Notes under the pieces: generated by a model | What the model was told of the DNA's origin: nothing | Database searches by the model: none | The model's input: only the letters and a program-made list of their open reading frames with translations | Source: Variovorax sp. KK3 | GTDB taxonomy: Bacteria > Pseudomonadota > Gammaproteobacteria > Burkholderiales > Burkholderiaceae_C | Direction: 5' to 3' | DNA: 46,459 nt | Assembly: GCF_001984055.1 (NCBI RefSeq) | Contig: NZ_LYVO01000057.1 | Span: 1 to 46,459 of the forward strand | Made by a program: the position numbers and the translations under genes | Shown here: positions 1 to 8,281 of the stretch, in pieces | Layout of the letters: each line of letters opens with the position of its first letter | Position numbering within the stretch: position 1 is the first letter of the stretch

Positions 1-425
1 CCGCCGGGGATCGAAAACGTTCCCCCGCTGCCACCTTTGGCCAGCAGGTTCTGCATCGTCAGCCCGTTGACCGTGGTCGTTCCCGCGCCGATGAACAGCC
101 CTCTGAATGCCCCTGCACCGTCGAGCGCGTAGCCGTTTCCGTTGATGATCAGGTTGCGCTCGATCACCGCCAGATGTGCGTTCAATGTGATGTTGTTGGT
201 GAGATTGATGACCGACTCGCTGCCAGCCATGCATGCCGCCAGCCCGGCACCGTCGCTTGCACTGCACGCGGCCATGGCGAGGGGCGAGCCCGCAGCAAGA
301 AGAGCGACGGTCAGTGCCGCCTCCCTGATGCCGCCGCCGCACTTTCCTCGCGGACGTGCGTTCTCGGGCGCTGCCACCCATGCGCCCAAGGCGGCATTCC
401 AAAGACTGCGATGTGTTTTGTTCAT
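1..425 (-). CDS. Autotransporter-type surface protein, N-terminal part (cut by the left window edge)
   Basis: Reading leftward from an ATG at 425-423, an open frame runs without a stop to base 1, giving about 141 residues. The protein starts MNKTHRSLWNAALGAWVAAPE, the pattern of an extended signal peptide region (ESPR) of type V autotransporters and two-partner secreted proteins. A hydrophobic core follows (AALTVALLAAGSPLAMA), with a likely cleavage site after AMA near residue 53. The mature part then shows short beta-strand and Asn/Gly-rich units (NLIINGNGYALDGAGAF, FIGAGTTTVNGLTMQNL), typical of a right-handed beta-helix passenger or polymorphic outer-membrane protein. The C-terminal barrel lies outside the window, so classic autotransporter versus TpsA exoprotein cannot be decided. 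No strong Shine-Dalgarno is visible before the ATG. The ESPR and passenger pattern are seen directly; surface location is inferred from the family. Confidence 0.8.
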   Translation of the reverse strand, partial: MNKTHRSLWNAALGAWVAAPENARPRGKCGGGIREAALTVALLAAGSPLAMAACSASDGAGLAACMAGSESVINLTNNITLNAHLAVIERNLIINGNGYALDGAGAFRGLFIGAGTTTVNGLTMQNLLAKGGSGGTFSIPG

Positions 426-777
426 CAAGAGACGGGGGTTGGTTTCAAGGCCCGTGGGTGCAGAGGCGCTTTGCAGCAGCCCGGTGCCCAGGTCGGTGGT
501 GCGCCGCCTTTTCTTGTAGGCTCAGTCAGTTGGCGGCGGCCGAATGCTAGGAAGATTCGGTCGCCTTGTTCGTCGAAAGCCAGAAAAAGCGACAAACTGC
601 ACAGTCAGCGTCGACCACCGCACGCATGCGAGGGATAGGCCGACCCGTTGGGCGATCCCTGTGCGATGCCGAAAGGCGAGTAAGCCGCGTGCTCGCGGGC
701 GCTCGCAAGCGCCAGCAAGAGCCGGTCAGAAGCCGGTCAGAAGCCTGAGATCGGTCGCGCGTCGCTCGACAGAGAAC
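426..777. other. Intergenic region between autotransporter and TonB receptor genes
   Basis: This 352-bp stretch holds no gene I can support. It should contain the leftward promoter of the autotransporter and the 3' end of the TonB-receptor transcript. The only structure noticed is an 11-bp unit (agccggtcaga) repeated in tandem at about 719-741. No convincing terminator hairpin or sigma-70 promoter was recognised. Confidence 0.5.
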
Positions 778-2898
778 TCAGAAACGGTATGCCGCCCCCA
801 GCCCCGCAGTCCAGTTGCGCCCCAAGGCCGGTTCGAAGTAACGGGCGTTGCCCTCGTTGACGATGACCGAGCCCACGTAGCGGCGATCGAACAGGTTGTC
901 GACACGCACGAAGGCGTTGAAGTCCCACCGGTCCCAACGCTTGACGTAACCGGCATAGAGCGAGGCCACCGCGTAACCCGGCGCGCGCGCGTTGTTGCGG
1001 TCGTTGGCCGCAATCTGGCTGAGGGCACGCAGCTCCGCCCCCGCGCGCCAGCCCTCCGGCGGCACCCAGCCGTACGAGGCATAGAACGCGTGCTCGGCGA
1101 TGCCTGGAATGCGGCTGCCCGCAGGCACGGTGTTGCCCGCGCTGCAGGGCGAAGGCGAGCAGAAGGCATCGCGGTACCGCGCGTCCAGCCAGGTGTAGGC
1201 GAGCTGTGTGCGCCAATGGCCGGGCGTCTCGTGCTGCCAGGCGAGTTCGAAGCCGTCGCGCTTCGTGCGCCCGGCGTTCTGGAAGGTGGCGCGGCCGCCG
1301 ACGTTGGTGTTGGTGACGATCTCGTCGCGCGTGCGGGTCTGGAACAGGGCTGCGGTCAGCAGGCCGCCGCCGAGCCGCGCCTTGGCGCCGACCTCGACAC
1401 TCGTATTGACCGAAGGCTGCAGGCCGAAGTTGAGCCCGCCTGTGCCGTCGGCGCGGTAGGACAGCTCATTGAGGGTCGGCGTCTCGAAGCCACGGCCAGC
1501 GGAGGCGTAGAGTGCCAGGTCCTGGGTCGCCTGGAAGCGCAGGGAGGCCACGGGCAGGGTCTTGCGGTAGCGCGCGCTGCCGCTGTCGTCGCGGTTCGTG
1601 CCGACGATGTAGCGGTCGCGCGACGAGAAGCGCACGTCGCTCCGGCGCAGGCCGGCCTCCAGTGTCCAACGCTCGGCGAAACGCCAGCTGGCTTGGAGAT
1701 AGGGGTCGAGGTTGCGCACCTCGTTGCGCTCGTCGCGGCGCAGTCGGCCCTGCACGCCCAGGGCGCGCGGCGCAGCGGCCGTGCCGTAGAAGTTCTCGTA
1801 GCCGCGCCGCTTCTCGCGCAGGCTGTCGTAGGCCAGGCCGGCGACAAGGTCGAAAGGCCGATCGGCCAGCGTCAGCTTCGAACTCCACCGCAGATCCATG
1901 CCGCCGTAGTCACGTGCCAGGTCGATCACGCCGCCGGACTGCAGGGGGTTGGCCTGCGCAGCGGTCGGGATGGCCTGGTATTGCACGGTGCTGCGCTGGC
2001 CGCCATACACCATCAGGCGCAAGGCGTTGCGCGCATCGATGTTGCGCTCGTAAGTCAGGCCCACCTGCTGCTGGTCTACGGTCTTGCGGGTGTCGAACTG
2101 GGACGCAAGGTCGGCGCCGCGCGGATTCAGGGCGTACTGCTCGGCCGACAACCCCAGCGGATCCTGCGCGAACAAGTGGACGCTGTTGAAGACCAACGTC
2201 AGCTTGCTGCCGTCGTCCAGCTTGAAACCCAGGCGACCGTTCTGAATCTCCCGGTCGGCCCCGCTGTGCTCGCGCCATCCGTCGGTATGGAAACGGCTGG
2301 CGCTCAGCGTGTAGTCGACGGCGCCACTGGAACCCATGAGCTTGCTGCTCGCGCGCCATGTGCCGAAACTGCCGCCGGCGCCCGATACGCTGAGCGTGGG
2401 CGGCCCCTCGCCCTGCTCCGTGAACACCTGGACCACGCCGCCCGACGAATTGCCATAGAGCGCGGAAAAAGGTCCACGCAGGATCTCGACGCGATCAGCC
2501 GAGCCGATGTCGATGTTGGAGGTCTGGCCCTGCCCGTCGGGCAGCGTGGCCGGGATTCCGTCGACGTACAGCCGCACGCCGCGCACGCCGAAGGTCGAGC
2601 GCGCGCCGAAGCCGCGGATCGAGAGTTGCAGGTCCTGCGCGTAGTTCTGCCGGTTCTGCACCTGCAGCCCCGGCACCGCACCCAGGCTTTCCGACAGGTT
2701 GACCTGCAGGCGCGCATCGCGCATCTCGCTGCCCTCCACCCTGTCGACCGAGCCAGGAACGTCGAAGGGCCGCGCCTCGCCACGGGGCGTGGTCACGGTG
2801 ACCTCCCGCAGCGTGGAAGGGGCCGGCGCCTCTTGCGCTTGGAGGGAGCAGCAGGCGGCGGCAGCGAGTGCGCCGGCCATGGCGGAAGCAGGTTTCAT
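778..2898 (-). CDS. TonB-dependent outer-membrane receptor
   Basis: A 706-aa protein with the architecture of a TonB-dependent transporter. There is a signal peptide (residues 1 to about 21, ending SLQAQ) and a candidate TonB box around LREVTVTTP. The plug domain, about residues 35-155, contains the hallmark stretches SIRGFGARSTFGVRGVRLYV, YVDGIP and VEILRGPFSALYGNSSGG. A long barrel ends in the canonical terminal phenylalanine (AAYRF). It would import a chelated metal, siderophore, vitamin or other scarce ligand across the outer membrane, powered by TonB-ExbBD. The ligand cannot be read from sequence. No TonB, ABC importer or regulator gene lies next to it, and I see no obvious Fur box upstream (2899-3060). 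It is an orphan receptor between the autotransporter and the T3SS locus. Confidence 0.92.
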   Translation of the reverse strand: MKPASAMAGALAAAACCSLQAQEAPAPSTLREVTVTTPRGEARPFDVPGSVDRVEGSEMRDARLQVNLSESLGAVPGLQVQNRQNYAQDLQLSIRGFGARSTFGVRGVRLYVDGIPATLPDGQGQTSNIDIGSADRVEILRGPFSALYGNSSGGVVQVFTEQGEGPPTLSVSGAGGSFGTWRASSKLMGSSGAVDYTLSASRFHTDGWREHSGADREIQNGRLGFKLDDGSKLTLVFNSVHLFAQDPLGLSAEQYALNPRGADLASQFDTRKTVDQQQVGLTYERNIDARNALRLMVYGGQRSTVQYQAIPTAAQANPLQSGGVIDLARDYGGMDLRWSSKLTLADRPFDLVAGLAYDSLREKRRGYENFYGTAAAPRALGVQGRLRRDERNEVRNLDPYLQASWRFAERWTLEAGLRRSDVRFSSRDRYIVGTNRDDSGSARYRKTLPVASLRFQATQDLALYASAGRGFETPTLNELSYRADGTGGLNFGLQPSVNTSVEVGAKARLGGGLLTAALFQTRTRDEIVTNTNVGGRATFQNAGRTKRDGFELAWQHETPGHWRTQLAYTWLDARYRDAFCSPSPCSAGNTVPAGSRIPGIAEHAFYASYGWVPPEGWRAGAELRALSQIAANDRNNARAPGYAVASLYAGYVKRWDRWDFNAFVRVDNLFDRRYVGSVIVNEGNARYFEPALGRNWTAGLGAAYRF

Positions 2899-3060
2899 CG
2901 CGGCGATTCTGCAGCCTGTGCCGCCAGGCCGCGGCGGGGCAAGACCCTATGGTGCAGAGGCGACACCAGACCTAGCCGGCACTGAACACCATCTCACACG
3001 CGCTCTAGAAGACATGTGCCGCGACACCAGCACAAGGGCTCGCAGTTGGTGACCGCCAAG

Positions 3061-3288
3061 CTAGAACTTCTGCGCAACCGCTTTGAGTGAATCGCCAAAC
3101 TCTTTCACGATGGAGGAGTATGTCTGGATGGTCAGGCTCATGTTCGTGACGCGCATTTGCAAGCGCATCATGTCGGCGGCGTCCAGATCGCCCGTACCAA
3201 CAGCAGCCAGCTGCGCCTCCAACTGTTCGTTGGACGCGGAAACCATCTCACTTCCGTCCTCGACAAGTCCATTCAGTGTGAGAGCCAT
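3061..3288 (-). CDS. sctF: Type III secretion needle protein SctF (YscF/PscF family)
   Basis: A 75-aa helical protein, shorter than YscF (about 87 aa) but within the family range. It begins MALTLNGLVEDGSEMV and ends with an amphipathic helix (NMSLTIQTYSSIVKEFGDSL) matching the needle-subunit pattern, in which the C-terminal helix packs to form the needle lumen. A good Shine-Dalgarno (TAGGAG) lies just upstream of the ATG. It is the last gene of the leftward T3SS operon, after sctD and a YscE-like gene, the same D-E-F order as yscDEF. Its product should polymerise outside the cell as the hollow needle. Small size, helix pattern and position make the call firm; the exact T3SS subfamily is inferred. 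Confidence 0.85.
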   Translation of the reverse strand: MALTLNGLVEDGSEMVSASNEQLEAQLAAVGTGDLDAADMMRLQMRVTNMSLTIQTYSSIVKEFGDSLKAVAQKF

Positions 3289-3386
3289 AGCGGTACTCCT
3301 AGATGTTCAAAGGGTCTGGATGACTGACAAGACGCATGTGCCTGTCGACAGCGCTCGAAACGCGATGACGGGCGGTAGGCAATGGC

Positions 3387-3614
3387 TCAAGGCGGTCTGG
3401 CGTTCGCGCGCCCCAGCACCTCGATAGCGGCTTCGACCGCCTGCTGCGCACCGGCCAGCTGACGTTGGCGCAGCGGGGATGCAAGATTTCGGCGCTGCAC
3501 GACGAGTCGCGCCTGGATCGACCTCAGTCTTTCCAAGAGCGTGGCACGCACGCTGCCATCTCTGTCTTCCAGCAATTGCCGTTCGAGCTCCATGAGCGGG
3601 GTGACGGTGTTCAT
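3387..3614 (-). CDS. YscE-like small T3SS co-chaperone of the needle protein
   Basis: A 75-aa, predominantly helical, Arg/Gln-rich protein (MNTVTPLMELERQLLEDRDG at the start). Its ATG lies 2 nt after the sctD stop and it precedes the needle gene sctF. In Ysc systems YscE/PscE (about 66 aa) sits in this exact slot and, with YscG/PscG, holds the needle subunit monomeric in the cytoplasm. Length, charge, helix content and position fit, but this family is poorly conserved in sequence, so the call rests mainly on context. The partner expected for such a chaperone, a YscG-like TPR protein, is encoded at the far end of the divergent operon (16521-17015). Confidence 0.6.
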   Translation of the reverse strand: MNTVTPLMELERQLLEDRDGSVRATLLERLRSIQARLVVQRRNLASPLRQRQLAGAQQAVEAAIEVLGRANARPP

Positions 3615-3616
3615 GA

Positions 3617-4963
3617 CTACCTCGGGATGACGTAACGTTGTTTGCCTTGAAAGACGATTTCGCTATCGCTGACCGACACCAGCGTCATGTCCGCGATGCG
3701 ACCTCCAGGGGTCACCATTTCGCCCTTGCCCGTCACGACGTATGGCAACGGGCCTCCGACGACGACTTTGATGTCGATCGGGAGCTTGGGCGTGGCACGA
3801 CCGATCAGGGAGCGCATGGGCAGCACATCGGCATGCTCCTTGCGAAACGCCGCCTCCAGCTGCAACCAGCGCGCCATCTGCGCGTCATCGAGCGTTCCAC
3901 TCAGCACGACTTCAGGCTGCTCTTCGAGAATCGTGACGCTTTCGGCCAGGCCGGCCTGTGCAAGCTTGGCCTGCAGTTGCGCCGTCAGCGCTGGCGGCAG
4001 AAGCACTGCCGAATCGACACTTCGCACGCCGGCCACGTTCTTGACGAGGCTTGCACCCAGCCCTTCGACAAAAGATGCCTCGCGCGCGACTCCGACAAGG
4101 CGTACGGCGCCATCGCGCACAGATTCGACGCGCAGGCGTGCCGGCTGCCCTTCGACCTGTGACGCCACCCATTCGCGGGACGCCGACAGAAGTTCGTCGT
4201 CCGCATGAATAGCGAACTGAGGCGCCGTGTCGAGACGCTTCATCGCTTCCAGCACCGCTCGCTTCTCCTCGGCGTTCGCAAGATAGCCGCTCACCTGCCA
4301 GGCGCCATCGGTGAGCTGCGCCGCACTCAACCGGCCGGCGAGGTGGAGGTCGTCGAGCACTGTCGCGGGTGTCGGAGATGCGGGAACAGTCACCTGCTGG
4401 GATGACTCCCGGCGCGAAGCCGCCACGGGCTCATCGAAAGCGCCGCCCAGACCGACCAACAGACCGAGGGCGACAACGCCCAGTCCTGCGAAAAGCGCGA
4501 CCCATGCCGCGCGCTTGGGATCGACAGGCATTCTGTCGAACCACTCGGCCGTCGGCGGGGTCAATGGTGGGGCACGATCGATGTCGTCTTCACCTTCTTG
4601 CTTGGAGGCTGCCAGCTTGCCCAACTCGGCGAGCGCCTTCGCATCCGGCCATGGGGATTCGCGCGCATCGACGGCGATCCACGCTCCTCCCACCTCGACC
4701 GGCTGAGCCAGCGAAAGCTCGCTGCCCTCGGTCAACTCGAGGCCTGCCCCGTCACGCAAAATGCCGTCGCGAGGGGAAACCTGCACACTGTCCTCATTGA
4801 CGCTCAGCAAGGCGTGCTGGGACTGCATGTGCGCGCCACTGAGGATGATGGTGCACTCATCGGACGACCCGAGCAGATAGTCGCCCGGCGACAACGCAAG
4901 ACGGCTGCCCGCCTGAGGCCCTGCAAGGACCCGCAACTCAAGCTGATGCTGTTCGATGTTCAT
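3617..4963 (-). CDS. sctD: T3SS inner-membrane ring protein SctD (YscD family)
   Basis: A 448-aa protein from the ATG at 4963. An in-frame GTG at 4996 would add 11 residues, but the FHA-like domain starts right after the ATG, as in YscD. Layout: a cytoplasmic FHA-like domain at about residues 5-105 (GDYLLGSSDECTIILSGAHM), a Pro-rich linker, one transmembrane helix at about 152-173 (WVALFAGLGVVALGLLVGLG), and a periplasmic part of repeated alpha/beta ring-building (BON-like) domains to the C-terminus. SctD forms the outer of the two inner-membrane rings and contacts the secretin SctC. It is cotranscribed with sctV upstream (32-nt gap) and the yscE-like gene downstream (2-nt gap). No secretin or SctJ gene is in the window. 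Confidence 0.88.
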   Translation of the reverse strand: MNIEQHQLELRVLAGPQAGSRLALSPGDYLLGSSDECTIILSGAHMQSQHALLSVNEDSVQVSPRDGILRDGAGLELTEGSELSLAQPVEVGGAWIAVDARESPWPDAKALAELGKLAASKQEGEDDIDRAPPLTPPTAEWFDRMPVDPKRAAWVALFAGLGVVALGLLVGLGGAFDEPVAASRRESSQQVTVPASPTPATVLDDLHLAGRLSAAQLTDGAWQVSGYLANAEEKRAVLEAMKRLDTAPQFAIHADDELLSASREWVASQVEGQPARLRVESVRDGAVRLVGVAREASFVEGLGASLVKNVAGVRSVDSAVLLPPALTAQLQAKLAQAGLAESVTILEEQPEVVLSGTLDDAQMARWLQLEAAFRKEHADVLPMRSLIGRATPKLPIDIKVVVGGPLPYVVTGKGEMVTPGGRIADMTLVSVSDSEIVFQGKQRYVIPR

Positions 4964-4995
4964 GCGGAAAGCGTGTGCAGTTCGGTGCCGATCCA

Positions 4996-7110
4996 CTACA
5001 TCTCGATGCGCGCCAACGGCTGGATGTTGATCTCGGTGGTCAACTCCTGGTACGACAGCACCGCCAGTTCGTAGATGTCCTGTTCGACCATCTTTCGCAT
5101 GTACCGTCGGATGTCCATCGACGTCAAAAGCACCGGCCGATGCAAGCTCGTCGACAGGTCACCGACCGTCTTCTTGACGCCGTCCACGAGCTTTTTCGAC
5201 AGCTGAGGGTCCAGGGCCAGGTATGAGCCTGCGGAGGTCTGGCGAATGGCGCCGCGCACGGCGTCTTCAACTGCCGGCGCCAGAAGGTAGGCAGGCAAGG
5301 CATTCTGGCCACTCGAAAACTTGTGGCTGATGTGCCGTTTCAGTGCCATGCGAACGTATTCCGTCAGCAGCACCGAATCCTTCTCCTTCTGCCCCCATTC
5401 GATCAGCGCTTCGCACACCGTGCGCATGTTGCGAATCGAAATCTCCTCCGACACCAGCCGCTGGAATATCTCGGCGATTTTGTGAATGGGCATGACGCGC
5501 TGCACCTCCTTGGCGAGGTCGGGGAAACGCGCTTCCATGTCGGCCATCAGGGCGCGAGCCTCCTGGATGCCGACGAACTCGGCCGCATACTTCTTGAGCA
5601 CCTGCGCGATGTGATAGCTCAACAGTTGTGTCGGCTCCAGAAAAGGCACGCCCGCACGCGTCAAAGGATCCTTCAGTTGCGCCGACGACCACACGGTCGG
5701 CAGGTTCGGCAGGAACTTCTTGTCGGTCTCGAAAGGAATCGACAGCGCAGTAAGGTTCTGCGTCGTTTCTCGCACCATGAGATGGTCGGGCCGCAGCCGT
5801 CCTTGAGACACCGGAATTTCTGCGATCAGGATGGTGTAGTTTTCCGCCGGCAGACGCTCGGAAAAGCGCAACTGGATGCTCGGGAAGACCACGCCCAAGT
5901 CGAAGTACAGCGCACGCCGAATCTTGATCAGTTCTTCATTGAGCAGATCGGCCGAGAACGCTCGCTCGAGCTGGGTATGCACTTCCAGGATCAACGGCAC
6001 GGTCGGGTTGAAGCCGTCCTTGCCGGTGTCGGACGCGGGCCGCCCGCCGGCGGAGGAGCCGGTAGCCGCATCCATTGCTTGCACGGTGGTCACCTTACCC
6101 GTCTTGGCATCGACCACTTTTCGCTCGCCTCGCATGAGTGCGTAGCCCACGCCGCTCAGCGTCAGTGCCAGCGCGATAAAGGTTGCAGCAGGCATGCCGG
6201 GAATGATCCCGAAGCCCAGCATGACGGCTGCTCCGATCAGCAGAGCACGAGGCTGACTGAGCAGCTGCTTGGCGACGTCTTTGCCGACGTTCGACGGACC
6301 ACCATCGTCGCTGGTCACGCGCGTGACGATGATGCCGGCGCAGATCGAGATGAACAGCGCCGGGATCTGCGCGATCAGTCCATCGCCGATCGTAAGAATG
6401 GAATACACCCGTACCGCGTCTCCAGCGGTCATGCCCTTCTGAACGGTGCCGATGATGATCCCGCCCAGGAGGTTGACCGCGACGATGATCAGTCCGGCAA
6501 TGGCGTCTCCCTTGACGAACTTCATGGCGCCGTCCATCGACCCGTACAGCTGGCTTTCTTTCTCGACCAGCCCGCGACGGCGACGTGCCTCGTCCATGTC
6601 GATCACGCCTGCACGCATGTCTCCGTCGATCGACATCTGCTTGCCTGGCATCGCGTCCAGCGAGAAGCGGGCACCGACCTCCGCAACGCGTTCTGCACCT
6701 TTCGTGATCACCACGAACTGCACGATGGTCAGGATCAGGAAGACGACAAGGCCGACCACCAGGTTGCCACCCACCACGAAATTTCCGAAGGTGTGGATGA
6801 TGTGCCCTGCATCGCCATTGAGGAGAATGAGCCGGGTCGTTGCGATCGAAATCGACAGACGAAAAAGCGTCGTGATCAGCAAGACGGATGGAAAAGAAGA
6901 GAACGCGAGAGGATTCGGCAAGTACATTGCCACCATGAGCAGCGTTGCCGAAATGCACATGTTCACCGCGATCAGCGCATCCACCAGCCAGATCGGCAGC
7001 GGAAGAATCATCACGAAGATGATGCAAACGATGAGGGCCGCAAGAACCAGGTCGATGCGATTGACAACGACCATCAAAAGGCGCTGCGCGCGCTGCAGGA
7101 CGGCTTCCAC
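4996..7110 (-). CDS. sctV: T3SS export-gate protein SctV (LcrD/PcrD family)
   Basis: The major export-gate subunit, homologous to FlhA. From the GTG at 7110 it is 704 aa, the length I recall for LcrD; a longer frame upstream is only an extension over yscY. The first third is a bundle of hydrophobic helices (LVLAALIVCIIFVMILPLPI onward), with the FHIPEP-family signature at RVAEVGARFSLDAMPGKQM and the conserved loop LVEKESQLYGSMDGAMKFVK. A variable linker precedes the large cytoplasmic domain that forms the nonameric ring receiving substrates and chaperones. The start lies 2 nt after the yscY stop, implying translational coupling. Placement after yopN-tyeA-sycN-yscX-yscY reproduces the Yersinia/Pseudomonas order, but here sctD-E-F follow directly. 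Confidence 0.95.
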   Translation of the reverse strand: MEAVLQRAQRLLMVVVNRIDLVLAALIVCIIFVMILPLPIWLVDALIAVNMCISATLLMVAMYLPNPLAFSSFPSVLLITTLFRLSISIATTRLILLNGDAGHIIHTFGNFVVGGNLVVGLVVFLILTIVQFVVITKGAERVAEVGARFSLDAMPGKQMSIDGDMRAGVIDMDEARRRRGLVEKESQLYGSMDGAMKFVKGDAIAGLIIVAVNLLGGIIIGTVQKGMTAGDAVRVYSILTIGDGLIAQIPALFISICAGIIVTRVTSDDGGPSNVGKDVAKQLLSQPRALLIGAAVMLGFGIIPGMPAATFIALALTLSGVGYALMRGERKVVDAKTGKVTTVQAMDAATGSSAGGRPASDTGKDGFNPTVPLILEVHTQLERAFSADLLNEELIKIRRALYFDLGVVFPSIQLRFSERLPAENYTILIAEIPVSQGRLRPDHLMVRETTQNLTALSIPFETDKKFLPNLPTVWSSAQLKDPLTRAGVPFLEPTQLLSYHIAQVLKKYAAEFVGIQEARALMADMEARFPDLAKEVQRVMPIHKIAEIFQRLVSEEISIRNMRTVCEALIEWGQKEKDSVLLTEYVRMALKRHISHKFSSGQNALPAYLLAPAVEDAVRGAIRQTSAGSYLALDPQLSKKLVDGVKKTVGDLSTSLHRPVLLTSMDIRRYMRKMVEQDIYELAVLSYQELTTEINIQPLARIEM

Positions 7111-7112
7111 GC

Positions 7113-7496
7113 TCAACCTTCTTTGGTGATGTTCGCGCGCGAACGAGCGGCCACGTAGAAGCGCATGGATCGGGCCGCCTCGGGCAAGCGACCGCACATG
7201 ACCAGTGCCTGGCTGCGCAGGAGATGTGTGAGTGCCGACGCGTCTCCTGCATCCAGGAGACGATCGAGCAGGACAAGAGCCTGTTCGGGCCTTGCGCTGC
7301 GCAGCAGCGAATGCGAGAGCGACTTCGTCACGGTTGCATCGCCCGGCAGAAGTGCGTGCAATGCAGCCCACAACTCGGCCGCACGCGATGCGAATCCGTA
7401 GCGCTGATAGGCGTACGCGAGCAGGCGCAGCATGTCGACGTGCTCGCCACGCAGCGGCAGGATGTCGAGTGATGGAGCGGCGGTCATGTCGGTCAC
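7113..7496 (-). CDS. yscY: YscY-type T3SS chaperone (TPR fold)
   Basis: A 127-aa helical protein with TPR-like pairs (MLRLLAYAYQRYGFASRAAE, ALVLLDRLLDAGDASALTHL). The start is a GTG overlapping the yscX stop by 4 nt; an ATG three codons further in is possible. In Ysc systems YscY binds YscX and the pair associates with SctV for early substrate export, and the two genes always sit just upstream of the lcrD/sctV gene, as here. YscX/YscY are known only from the Ysc T3SS family, which helps classify this locus. Sequence similarity within the family is low, so the assignment combines length, TPR character and gene order. Confidence 0.78.
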   Translation of the reverse strand: MTDMTAAPSLDILPLRGEHVDMLRLLAYAYQRYGFASRAAELWAALHALLPGDATVTKSLSHSLLRSARPEQALVLLDRLLDAGDASALTHLLRSQALVMCGRLPEAARSMRFYVAARSRANITKEG

Positions 7497-7885
7497 CCCT
7501 GCCTCAATGCGAACCTGTACATGCTTTCCTGCCCGCGAAGACTCACCTCGTTGTCCACTACGCGCGCTGCGCGCCCTAGCACTCTCGCTGCGGGAGGATG
7601 CCTTTCCGCCGCGATCGGGAGATACATCAACAACTCATCCAGCACTTGCCGAAAGTACGCGGGCGTGAGCATCAGCGCGGAGCCGATAGGCGGACGCAGT
7701 TCACCGTCGATGAAATCATCGAGGTTCGGCATCGCCAGCAAGGCATCGAGTTGGGAATGAAACGCCACCTCGGGTGGTGCGACCTCTTCGGCCGGCCGCA
7801 AAGTGCTCGGCACGTCACGATCGTGAAGGACGCGATCGATTCCCTTGTCGATCCGCAGCGGCGGAGCAGGAAGGACCTTGTTCAT
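7493..7885 (-). CDS. yscX: YscX-type T3SS early secreted protein
   Basis: A 130-aa protein whose N-terminus (MNKVLPAPPLRIDKGIDRVL) has the short 'apphigIekl'-like pattern of YscX. A Pro-rich middle and a helical C-terminal half follow. YscX (about 122 aa) is exported early, is needed for secretion, and binds YscY and SctV. The gene starts 12 nt after the sycN stop and overlaps yscY by 4 nt. Together with yscY it marks the locus as Ysc-family rather than Hrp1/Hrp2, SPI-1 or SPI-2. Function is inferred from the family and the gene order. Confidence 0.75.
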   Translation of the reverse strand: MNKVLPAPPLRIDKGIDRVLHDRDVPSTLRPAEEVAPPEVAFHSQLDALLAMPNLDDFIDGELRPPIGSALMLTPAYFRQVLDELLMYLPIAAERHPPAARVLGRAARVVDNEVSLRGQESMYRFALRQG

Positions 7886-7897
7886 TGAAGGCTCGAC

Positions 7898-8281
7898 TTA
7901 GCCGCGGCCATCGAGATCGGCATGCATGCGCTCCAGATCGACCAAGGCGCTCTCGAGCGCGTCGGGCGTGAAGTCACGCTGAGGCATTCGCAATGCAATC
8001 ACCAACGCATCTGACAGCACGGCGACCTGGGCAGGCCATAAACGGATGCGCGCAGCATCGGCAAGCCGCAGCGCCCGGCGCAGCTTGCGCTCGGCCGAAT
8101 AGCTCAGCAGTGCACTGCGATAGACAAGCACCAGCGGCGCTTCGGCGACATCCATCGCGATCAAGCCGATGACGCCACCGTCTTCGGTGGCGAGGCGCAG
8201 GCTTCCTTGGTCGTCCAACGCCAATTCGGGCAATCCGATGGATTGCCCGAAGACTCGAACGGTGTCGGCCACCCAACTCAC
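7898..8281 (-). CDS. sycN: SycN-type class I T3SS chaperone for the gatekeeper
   Basis: A 127-aa protein starting MSWVADTVRVFGQSIGLPEL, closely following the SycN N-terminal pattern (MSWI..ii..F...lG.p). The body has the alternating alpha/beta pattern of CesT/SycE-fold secretion chaperones. In Yersinia SycN pairs with YscB to bind the YopN N-terminus and target it for secretion. Translation starts at a GTG overlapping the tyeA stop (GTGA). No YscB homologue was recognised in the window, so SycN would work as a homodimer or with a partner encoded elsewhere. Confidence 0.75.
   Translation of the reverse strand: MSWVADTVRVFGQSIGLPELALDDQGSLRLATEDGGVIGLIAMDVAEAPLVLVYRSALLSYSAERKLRRALRLADAARIRLWPAQVAVLSDALVIALRMPQRDFTPDALESALVDLERMHADLDGRG

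Noticed and set aside
719..741. Tandem agccggtcaga repeat as a CRISPR or regulatory array
   Set aside because: Only two copies, no spacers and no cas genes anywhere in the window.
544..2985. Long open frame (813 codons) on the plus strand
   Set aside because: It is antisense to the TonB receptor, has no recognisable domain, and its composition is the usual high-GC mirror of a real gene.
2930..3060. Left attachment site matching the 3' end of tRNA-Arg
   Set aside because: Only about 7 bases (atggtgc) match near 2949; there is no duplicated tRNA end and no integrase gene in the window.
4964..4996. GTG start adding 11 residues to SctD
   Set aside because: Has a slightly better Shine-Dalgarno-like stretch, but the FHA-like domain begins just after the ATG at 4963, as in YscD.
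7111..7371. Extended 791-codon form of SctV
   Set aside because: The extra 87 codons overlap yscY in another frame. The GTG at 7110 gives 704 aa, the LcrD length, directly after the yscY stop.
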